7,503 bases of DNA from assembly GCA_964614795.1 (NCBI GenBank), contig CAZTME010000053.1:1-7503 (forward strand). Direction: 5' to 3'. The DNA is from CAZTME01 sp964614795. Its GTDB lineage: Bacteria; Patescibacteriota; Microgenomatia; UBA1400; PJMF01. The notes under the pieces are model-generated. The model was not told the DNA's origin and did not search any database. It saw nothing but the letters and a program-made list of their open reading frames with translations. A program made the position numbers and the translations under genes. Positions 1 to 4,967 of this stretch are shown here, piece by piece; the stretch's first letter is position 1; each line of letters begins with the position of its first letter.

Positions 1-572
<572 letters not shown>

Positions 573-889
573 AATTGTTTTGATTGAGTCTTCTTATTTA
601 ATGCGAAAAAATTAAAATTGCTGTCGATGCGCCACTGTGCATATTTTTCACAGCGAACATCATGACAACTTTGTACTCTTTAAATCAATAAATTAATTTA
701 AGAGTACTTCATATCTTCACTTGTTAACGAACAGTTTCAGACACATCATTGTCTGAGTGTTAGTTCTTCGTTGTTTGTTCACTCCAAAAAGAGAGCGACC
801 AACCAAGAACTAATACTCAAGTAACGATGAGCGAACTTCTTTATTTAATGTGCATGCTCATTTTTTTGTAAAACTGAAGTTTTACGTTG
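573..889 (-). other. Structured spacer between tRNA-Ala and 23S
   Basis: This 317-base transcribed spacer contains no further tRNA or plausible gene. It holds several inverted repeats: a 5-bp stem at 635-639/649-653; an 8-bp stem GTACTCTT/AAGAGTAC at 673-680/700-707; a 7-bp stem TCAGACA/TGTCTGA at 737-743/750-756; a long 19-bp stem at 755-773/800-818; and GTAAAAC/GTTTTAC at 868-874/879-885, just 3' of the tRNA. The near-identical strings CTTCTTTATTTAATG (836-850) and CTTCTTATTTAATG (590-603) flank the spacer as direct repeats. The likely role is precursor processing (RNase III-type cuts) or antitermination; that is inference from position. Confidence 0.7.
755..818 (-). other. Long hairpin in the rRNA spacer
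   Basis: The arms 755-773 and 800-818 are 19 bases each and complementary at 17 positions. Part of the 26-base loop can pair further (TCGCTC with GAGTGA). It is the strongest secondary structure between tRNA-Ala and 23S and a candidate RNase III processing site. It lacks a following U-run on the transcribed strand, so it does not look like a terminator. Confidence 0.6.
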
Positions 890-963
890 TGGACCTGAGG
901 GGATTCGAACCCCTGACCCCCACATTGCAAATGTGGTGCTCTAGCCAGCTGAGCTACAGGCCC
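890..963 (-). tRNA. tRNA-Ala (anticodon UGC)
   Basis: A complete 74-base cloverleaf on the minus strand. The acceptor stem GGGCCTG/CAGGTCC contains the G3-U70 wobble pair that is the main alanine identity element. The anticodon stem CCACA/TGTGG encloses loop TTTGCAA with anticodon TGC at 929-927, and the T arm is AGGGG-TTCGAAT-CCCCT. The discriminator base is A and the 3' CCA is not encoded, so it must be added after transcription. This is the tRNA usually found in the 16S-23S spacer, and it still sits about 317 bases upstream of 23S here although no 16S gene precedes it. Confidence 0.97.
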
Positions 964-1118
964 TTGAGCGTCCACCAAGTCGAAGCAAAGCTTCCAGGCG
1001 ATTTTTTCGGTCAATTTGTGTGAGGGATTGTGTGGTTGAAACGTTTTGTGTAAGCTTTTTTGCTTGTAAAAACGCCAAAACACACAATATCAATCTGCTT
1101 TTCCCGAACAGAACTGAA

Positions 1119-1147
1119 ATTATAATTCCGAGTCAAAAGAAATGCAA
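1119..1147 (-). promoter_or_regulatory. Promoter of the tRNA-Ala/23S transcript
   Basis: On the minus strand a perfect -10 TATAAT (1124-1119) lies 17 bases downstream of TTGCAT (1147-1142), a partial -35. An AT-rich stretch resembling an UP element lies directly upstream (1148-1160) and overlaps the stop codon of the preceding gene. Transcription would start near 1112, giving about 150 bases of leader before the tRNA. Between this promoter and the tRNA there is room only for leader RNA, which supports an independent 23S operon. Confidence 0.65.
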
Positions 1148-1157
1148 GTATTAAAAA

Positions 1158-1919
1158 TTAGTCTTTTGCTATTTTAATTTCCGCTTTCACCTCTATGTTG
1201 CCTTCAGCTGAATTGATAGTCACTTGGATCATTTTTTTACCTTGAGCGGAAGGTAAAGTAGCTAAGGTTTTGGAGAGTTGATCTTGTGCTTTTTGCCATA
1301 ATTTGTCAGTGTTCAGTCCCATAAATTCAGCTAAAGCCTCAACCTCTATACGATACAAACCTGCGTGATAAACAAAATACTGATTATCACCAAAACAAGC
1401 TGGAACACTCCAATCATCTGGCATGATTAGAATTGCTTTTTCTTTGTGATCACCATTCAGTGTAATACAATTTGCATTTTCTATTTTTTTCACTTCACTA
1501 ACCAATTTGCCATAGTCCTCTGCAGATACATTATCGTAGTTTAGTGAGCATGCACAATCAAAGTGTCCACAACCAACTTTATCGCCTTTAGCGTGAGAAT
1601 CACTATGCCAACAAAAATTCCTGCCTCTAGTCTTAAGAAATTCAGTCATTTTTTGTATCACTTTTTCTGCTGTGTACAACTTGCCGGTTTCATTATCAAT
1701 TTCGGATAAAAGCAACATGGCTAAACCAAGATCTGCTCCCGGCCAAGCCAACGCATTTGGATCTTGCTCCTGAGTATAACGGCCATCAACACATCTTGAA
1801 GCACTTGTGTTTATTGGCACGGCATTCGCCTCTACAAATGCTTTTGCTTCTAGAAGAAGTTTTGATTCCACTTCTTGATTTGATTCTGTATTTTCAGTCT
1901 CCTTATTTCCTGTTGTCAT
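1158..1919 (-). CDS. Cadmium (zeta/CDCA-type) carbonic anhydrase-like protein
   Basis: A 253-residue protein that probably binds a metal ion (Cd or Zn) and hydrates CO2 in the cytoplasm; no signal peptide is visible. In order: a polar N-terminus (1-20), CVDGR (43-47), WPGAD (59-63), WHSDSHA (104-110), VGCGHF (115-120), and ITLNGDHKEKAILIM (152-166). From memory, the diatom CDCA repeats contain CVDGR, MPGG, VHGDH, LGCGFF and a GSHTEK segment in the same order, with Cys, His and Cys as metal ligands. The equivalents here would be C43, H105 and C117. The length fits a single CDCA unit (about 210 residues) plus a beta-rich tail (228-253). Start choice: AAGGA lies 5 bases before the ATG. An alternative is a beta-type carbonic anhydrase using CxDxR with HxxC (H119, C122), but the WHSDSH and GDHKEK blocks favour CDCA. 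Fold call fairly confident; activity inferred. Confidence 0.65.
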   Translation of the reverse strand: MTTGNKETENTESNQEVESKLLLEAKAFVEANAVPINTSASRCVDGRYTQEQDPNALAWPGADLGLAMLLLSEIDNETGKLYTAEKVIQKMTEFLKTRGRNFCWHSDSHAKGDKVGCGHFDCACSLNYDNVSAEDYGKLVSEVKKIENANCITLNGDHKEKAILIMPDDWSVPACFGDNQYFVYHAGLYRIEVEALAEFMGLNTDKLWQKAQDQLSKTLATLPSAQGKKMIQVTINSAEGNIEVKAEIKIAKD

Positions 1920-2026
1920 TTATTTCCTTTCTTATTGCTTAATTAAAATTAGAGCTATTTCTTCATCAAGTATTGCGCAAGTGACAGAGTTGATTTCAAT
2001 CAATACAGTGATTTTCGTAAAAGTAT

Positions 2027-2091
2027 TAGACTTGTCGCGCAATAAGAACATGAATTCTAAGCAATCGTATTGTTATTGTGCGACAAGTCTA
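2027..2091. repeat. 65-bp inverted-repeat element (MITE-like), copy 1
   Basis: Two 19-base arms, 2027-2045 and 2073-2091, are reverse complements with one mismatch (TAGACTTGTCGCGCAATAA against TAGACTTGTCGCACAATAA). Both outer ends are TA, as expected for a 17-bp terminal inverted repeat flanked by a TA target duplication (the IS630/Tc1 pattern). The 27-base centre has no coding potential. A degenerate relative lies at 3552-3606. It could equally be a protein-binding palindrome, because it touches a TATAAT box. No U-run follows the hairpin, so it is not an obvious terminator. Confidence 0.7.
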
Positions 2092-2096
2092 TTATA
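2091..2096 (-). promoter_or_regulatory. Candidate -10 box for the CDCA-like gene
   Basis: The minus strand reads TATAAT at 2096-2091, with only a weak -35 (TTCATG) 17 bases upstream. Transcription would start near 2084, inside the right arm of the inverted-repeat element (2027-2091), leaving a leader of about 165 bases before the CDCA-like gene. The -10 touches the end of that arm, so the element may act as an operator, a leader hairpin, or the source of the promoter. Confidence 0.35.
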
Positions 2097-2182
2097 TACC
2101 TGTATTAATAAGACATGAATGCTAATCATACCCAATAAGAAGCTCAAACTTTGTGGCTAGCTTACAGCCAACAGAATTGACG

Positions 2183-2200
2183 ATGAAAATTAATTTTCAT
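2183..2200. repeat. AT-rich 18-bp perfect palindrome
   Basis: ATGAAAATTAATTTTCAT is its own reverse complement. It lies 26 bases downstream of the stop of the 282-residue gene. No U-run follows it on the minus strand, so it is at best a poor terminator for that gene; on the plus strand T5 follows. It may protect the 3' end or bind a protein. Confidence 0.4.
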
Positions 2201-2225
2201 ATTTTTAGAGTTATATCAATACCAA

Positions 2226-3074
2226 TTAATTGTTTGGTAAAAGTTCCAATTCATGACCAGAATAATCTTTTACAATTTCTTGCGCAGTAATCCCTAATTG
2301 AGTAGCAAATTCCAGTAGCCATGTTTTCGATGAATTTAAAAGTATAAAAGAACTTCGCAGATCATGTATTCTGACATTGACTATGGAAATTCTTTTAGAA
2401 TACTCGTCGAGTTTAGCTATTCTATATTTTTCGTCTGCATTTAAAACCGCTAGGTTTGGATTTTGTAATTCAGTGATCATTTGTTGTAAATTTTGTCTTT
2501 CTTTTTCTTGCTGAAGAATTTCCGCCTGAAATCTAACTACTTCGGAATCGATCGTTTCAATTAATGACAACACCGCCTCTTTCAAAACAAATTTAAGATT
2601 TTCAGAAAAATTCAAAGCAAATATTTCCGAAATTTTACTCAAATTTTCGGCGAGAACTCTTAAATTAAGAACGGTGGGCAATGATCCGGGTGCGTCTATA
2701 GGCTCTCCGGCTAGCCCAAGCATTTGTACTGAAGAACTTTTTGCTCTATTTATACCAATCAAATTTAAAAATGAGTGAGGTACTATTTCTAAAAAAGCAG
2801 ATAATGAGCGAGTTGCTTTTACAATTTTTTTCGAGACAAATTTTTCTAAGTTGGATAAAACTGCAGGCAAAGAACCGGGAGCGAGAACTAAAATTAATTT
2901 CATGAATTCAGGTAATTGACCAGCTAGATTGGCATCCGGATTTATGCCAAAAATTTTTGCGTAATCAATAATTTGCTTAGTGAATTCAAAGGTTGGTAAA
3001 TTACGACCCGGTTTACTTCCTCTTTGATCCAGTTGATACCTTGAAGAAACAGCCAACTCATTTAAAGTTGTCAT
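2226..3074 (-). CDS. Unrecognised helical protein behind a cobalamin riboswitch
   Basis: A 282-residue protein of unknown family. The start at 3074 is chosen because a strong AGGAGG (3084-3079) sits 4 bases before this ATG. The longer frame, to 3146, would run through the riboswitch expression platform. The sequence looks largely alpha-helical, contains no cysteine, and shows no signal peptide or clear membrane span. The motif APGSLP(A/T)VL occurs twice (65-73 and 128-136), suggesting an internally duplicated helical module. Residues about 177-240 are charged and Gln/Glu/Lys-rich and probably form a coiled coil (AEILQQEKERQNLQQ at 184-198). The leader carries a cobalamin riboswitch, so expression should respond to B12. 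The usual targets of such switches (transporters, RNR, methionine synthase, cobalamin biosynthesis) do not resemble this protein. The CDCA-like gene follows 306 bases downstream on the same strand. Function unknown. Confidence 0.8.
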   Translation of the reverse strand: MTTLNELAVSSRYQLDQRGSKPGRNLPTFEFTKQIIDYAKIFGINPDANLAGQLPEFMKLILVLAPGSLPAVLSNLEKFVSKKIVKATRSLSAFLEIVPHSFLNLIGINRAKSSSVQMLGLAGEPIDAPGSLPTVLNLRVLAENLSKISEIFALNFSENLKFVLKEAVLSLIETIDSEVVRFQAEILQQEKERQNLQQMITELQNPNLAVLNADEKYRIAKLDEYSKRISIVNVRIHDLRSSFILLNSSKTWLLEFATQLGITAQEIVKDYSGHELELLPNN

Positions 3075-3075
3075 A

Positions 3076-3102
3076 CAGCCTCCTACCCCGGTGCTACGCC
3101 GG
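3076..3102 (-). promoter_or_regulatory. Riboswitch expression platform: hairpin plus Shine-Dalgarno
   Basis: A CCGG-CGTAGCA-CCGG hairpin (3102-3088) lies 3 bases upstream of AGGAGG (3084-3079). This is the position of the P13 hairpin whose loop kisses L5 in cobalamin riboswitches that control translation. GCAC in its loop edge could pair with GTGC of the aptamer's CTGTGCCGC segment, which is only a weak match. AGGCTG (3081-3076), overlapping the Shine-Dalgarno, is also perfectly complementary to CAGCCT at the end of the B12 box (3175-3170), an alternative pairing that would break the aptamer. No run of U follows, so control is probably at translation. Confidence 0.5.
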
Positions 3103-3163
3103 AAAGAAACTCTCAAAAAGCAACAAGGAAACTGCCTAAAACCCAATGCTCGTTGAGACTACA

Positions 3164-3358
3164 ATCCCTAGGCTGAAGATCGGACTTGTGAAGATTGGTT
3201 GTTAATGATTTTCTACAAAATAGCAACAAGATTTCTCTGAAGAATTTCAAATTTTTGTTATTTGATCGATTAAACTTATCTATTGCTTTGCACTACCAAT
3301 GCTCACTTACCGTTGCGGCACAGTCGCAGACTTTCACTGCGTTCCACAACATAGGGAT
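3164..3358 (-). promoter_or_regulatory. Cobalamin (B12) riboswitch aptamer
   Basis: On the minus strand the conserved core at 3345-3301 starts GGAA, followed by a hairpin CGCAG-TGAAAGT-CTGCG, then ACTGTGCCGCAACGGTAA. This is the GGGAA...GTGAAAATC...CTG.CCCGCAACGGTAA signature of the family. About 110 bases downstream, AAGTCCGATCTTCAGCC (3187-3171) matches the B12 box of E. coli btuB (AAGCCCGAAGACCTGCC, recalled) at 11 of 17 positions. Immediately after it TAGGGAT (3170-3164) pairs perfectly over 7 bases with ATCCCTA at the 5' edge (3358-3352), closing the aptamer where the family's basal stem should be. The 195-base size is normal. The region between core and B12 box is AT-rich and less conserved, as is usual. 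It lies 90 bases upstream of the start of the 282-residue gene. Confidence 0.85.
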
Positions 3359-3551
3359 CATATTTTTAAAACAAAAATGAAAACGATGCAACTAAATCTT
3401 AATGGGTCAGAAAAATGTTCTATCAACAGTTAATCAACTGTGGCATACTCCCAAACTTTTTAAGCAGATATTACATCTTAAACTCTACGATTTTAAACAC
3501 ATCACAAAAGAGAACTCTATTTACACAAATTAATGAGATTTATTACGCAAA
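3359..3551 (-). other. Non-coding stretch upstream of the riboswitch
   Basis: No gene is supported here. A promoter for the riboswitch transcript should lie in it. The best candidate on the minus strand is TTGATA (3426-3421) with TAAGAT (3401-3396), but the 19-base spacing is long. A short palindrome CAGTT-AATC-AACTG (3427-3440) adjoins that -35 and might be an operator. Both calls are weak. Confidence 0.3.
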
Positions 3552-3606
3552 AAGAACATGAATTGATTTGAAAAACGAAGCGTGTTGTTATTGTGCGACA
3601 AGTCTA
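3552..3606. repeat. Degenerate copy 2 of the inverted-repeat element
   Basis: AAGAACATGAATT (3552-3564) and a 22-base block (3585-3606, ending TTGTGCGACAAGTCTA) are identical to 2044-2056 and 2070-2091 in copy 1. The intervening segment is 7 bases longer and diverged. The left arm is lost: upstream of 3552 only ACGCAA remains of the CGCGCAAT arm, so the inverted repeat is no longer intact. The order and orientation of the shared blocks show common descent and not chance. It lies between the riboswitch and the hairpin repeats downstream of the 199-residue gene. Confidence 0.65.
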
Positions 3607-3643
3607 CTATTAACTGAAATTCCGAGCGGTCTACAAGTTATTT

Positions 3644-3678
3644 GTTCAAAATTAATCGCCGAGTGCCGATCAACAACC
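3644..3678. repeat. Hairpin-forming direct repeat, unit 1
   Basis: This 35-base unit matches 3705-3739 at 29 of 35 positions, 61 bases apart. On the minus strand it reads GATCG...CGATT followed by AATTTTG, a short stem-loop with a T-rich tail. The stem bases are kept between units (one A-U to G-U change) while the loop differs. That pattern suggests a weak, duplicated terminator for the 199-residue gene. Confidence 0.5.
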
Positions 3679-3704
3679 ATTTTCAAATTGAGATATGAAA
3701 ACTC

Positions 3705-3739
3705 GTTCAAAACTAATCGACGACTACCGATTTACAACC
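3705..3739. repeat. Hairpin-forming direct repeat, unit 2, overlapping a stop codon
   Basis: On the minus strand this unit contains the TAA stop of the 199-residue gene (3734-3732), then AATCG-GTAGTCGT-CGATT and AGTTTTGAAC. The first eight bases of the unit are thus the last codons of the gene. The stem has 5 bp and the U-run is short, so termination would be inefficient, which could explain the second unit downstream. Confidence 0.5.
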
Positions 3740-4331
3740 CCAGTGCCGACTCCAACATGGCTTTGTTTTTAGTGGCGACTTCTTCACCCAACTCTCCATC
3801 CATTTCATAGGTTTTAATTAAAGATTGACCGGCTAAAGCTTCATAAAAAGCCACTTGAGCTCCAATTACTTCCTTCACCAGCGACTCACTAGCCAAATGC
3901 ACCCATTCGGCACTGATTAAATAACAACCCAAGTTGTAAGTTTGCTCACCACCGCCAAGAGTAAAACAAATTTTATTTGCAATATGGACGCCATGAGGTC
4001 GAACCATGTGACCTCTCACTCCATGCTCCAATTGTTTGGGATCGGCAAACGGTAAATAACCTGCGTATAACAAGCCTTCTCTCTCCGCCAAAGCTTGAGT
4101 ATGTTGCTGAGACATGGCGTTAATCTGCTCCCAATTGATTAAATCCAGTTTCTTTTTAAACCAATCATTTTCTTCACTACTCACCACCGCCAATTCCGAA
4201 TCGAACAATTGTTTAAGATAAGGCACCACCTGAGAAAAACCATCCAAACGAAAACCGGAACCGGCAAAAGCCAATCTCACTCCATCATTGATTTGCACGC
4301 CTTCATCGCCACAAGTAATTACATAGGTCAT
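3732..4331 (-). CDS. Hypothetical protein, 199 residues
   Basis: I do not recognise this family. It appears soluble, with no signal peptide or membrane segment. Visible features are a Gly/Asp-rich start (CGDEG at 7-11), a His/Gly/Arg-rich middle (HGVRGHMVRPHGVH, about 103-116) that could bind a metal or nucleotide, a GGG at about 125-127, and an acidic, helical C-terminus. The ATG at 4331 has a weak AGAAAG 6 bases upstream. The gene has its own extended -10 promoter (4461-4453) and a leader of about 115 bases with a perfect palindrome (4343-4360) just before the ribosome binding site. It lies downstream of the duplicated-module gene on the same strand, separated by 184 bases. Its base use and GC content resemble those of rpsA next door, so it looks native. 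Real gene likely; function unknown. Confidence 0.8.
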   Translation of the reverse strand: MTYVITCGDEGVQINDGVRLAFAGSGFRLDGFSQVVPYLKQLFDSELAVVSSEENDWFKKKLDLINWEQINAMSQQHTQALAEREGLLYAGYLPFADPKQLEHGVRGHMVRPHGVHIANKICFTLGGGEQTYNLGCYLISAEWVHLASESLVKEVIGAQVAFYEALAGQSLIKTYEMDGELGEEVATKNKAMLESALGL

Positions 4332-4342
4332 AAAAATCTTTC

Positions 4343-4360
4343 TGATTGATTAATCAATCA
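4343..4360. promoter_or_regulatory. 18-bp perfect palindrome before the 199-residue gene
   Basis: TGATTGATTAATCAATCA equals its own reverse complement and ends 11 bases upstream of the ATG, touching the AGAAAG ribosome binding site. It lies well downstream of the predicted transcription start (about 4446). It could be a roadblock operator or an RNA hairpin that limits translation. A chance palindrome in AT-rich DNA is possible. Confidence 0.4.
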
Positions 4361-4452
4361 CAAATCAAAAAATTAAAATTAAGAAATCACTTTCAATTTT
4401 TGATTCTTTCGCGAAAAAAAATCTAGAGCGACTTCTCTTATCACTGGAAGTA

Positions 4453-4461
4453 ATTATAGCA
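4453..4461 (-). promoter_or_regulatory. Extended -10 promoter of the 199-residue gene
   Basis: The minus strand reads TGC-TATAAT (4461-4453) with a perfect -10 and the TGN extension, but only GTGCAT at the -35 position with 17-base spacing. The start site would be near 4446. The upstream sequence TTTATGC is shared with the promoter of the 109-residue gene. Confidence 0.6.
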
Positions 4462-4515
4462 TAAATCAAGCAAAAATGCACGAATTTTCAGGAATTTTTT
4501 TCTTTGAAAAAGTTA

Positions 4516-4845
4516 TTAGCGAGCCATGTTTCTCACCATTTCCACGTATGAGCGCATGTCTTTTTCCACTTGCTCCCACTTGCCATCCGACTCACGAATT
4601 GCCGAAAAAAGTAGCTCAACATCAATAATCAATTGATCATCCGAAACCATCATTCTTTCTCTTGAATCGCTTGAATTGGTGGACTCCACTTTGGCGCGAG
4701 CCATTTGAGCCACACCTTGTTGATAAGCATGAAGTTCGGTTTCCACCTGTTGCCAATTTCCTTCGTTGTCTCGCACTGCGTTAAAAAACAAATCCATATC
4801 AATGAGGAGTTGTTCATCGGTGACGATCATTCTTTGTTTGGCCAT
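4516..4845 (-). CDS. Small protein of two duplicated 46-residue modules
   Basis: A 109-residue protein made of two homologous modules, residues 5-50 and 64-109, identical at 22 of 46 positions, joined by a 13-residue Ser-rich linker. Each module runs R-M-x-V-(T/S)-D-x-Q-L-x-I-D, then L-x-F-x-A-(V/I)-R, G-x-W-x-Q-V-E, and ends Y...M-A-R. Both look like a pair of helices with a conserved Trp (31 and 90). No signal peptide or membrane segment is present. The ATG at 4845 follows AAAAGGA with only 3 bases between, a short but usable spacing. The gene has an extended -10 promoter (4921-4913) and follows rpsA on the same strand. I do not recognise the family; a dimer-like binding module created by internal duplication is an inference. 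No homolog with a known role comes to mind. Confidence 0.8.
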   Translation of the reverse strand: MAKQRMIVTDEQLLIDMDLFFNAVRDNEGNWQQVETELHAYQQGVAQMARAKVESTNSSDSRERMMVSDDQLIIDVELLFSAIRESDGKWEQVEKDMRSYVEMVRNMAR

Positions 4846-4902
4846 AAATCCTTTTCAATGAATTGATTATTATTAGACTTGTAGTCGTATTTTGTTAATT
4901 TA

Positions 4903-4921
4903 CGATAAATCCATTATCGCA
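4903..4921 (-). promoter_or_regulatory. Extended -10 promoter with overlapping hairpin, 109-residue gene
   Basis: The minus strand reads TGC-GATAAT (4921-4913), five of six -10 bases plus the TGN extension. The inverted repeat CGATAA/TTATCG (4903-4908 and 4914-4919) overlaps the -10 and the predicted start near 4906, a good place for a repressor. There is no convincing -35. Confidence 0.45.
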
Positions 4922-4967
4922 TAAAAATTTGGCAAGTAAGTGTTTGGCTCGGTTGATGAGTTTAAAT

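Noticed and set aside
861..885. Intrinsic terminator after tRNA-Ala
   Set aside because: The GTAAAAC/GTTTTAC hairpin is followed by A, not U, on the transcribed strand, and 23S must be read through it.
841..1083. Open frame of 80 codons on the minus strand
   Set aside because: It runs straight through the complete tRNA-Ala gene and the 23S leader, and has no ribosome binding site.
1158..1919. Beta-class carbonic anhydrase
   Set aside because: CxDxR and HxxC are present, but their spacing (43 to 119) is long for that class, and the WHSDSHA and GDHKEK blocks fit the CDCA class better.
3075..3146. Longer N-terminus for the 282-residue protein
   Set aside because: These 24 codons cover the riboswitch expression platform; the strong AGGAGG points to the ATG at 3074.
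3195..3380. 61-codon plus-strand frame
   Set aside because: It lies opposite the cobalamin aptamer and has no coding features.
3568..3810. 80-codon plus-strand frame
   Set aside because: It spans the degenerate repeat and the hairpin repeats and overlaps the real minus-strand gene.
4871..4882. Third copy of the inverted-repeat element
   Set aside because: Only 12 bases (TATTAGACTTGT) match, and the following sequence diverges at once; chance cannot be excluded.
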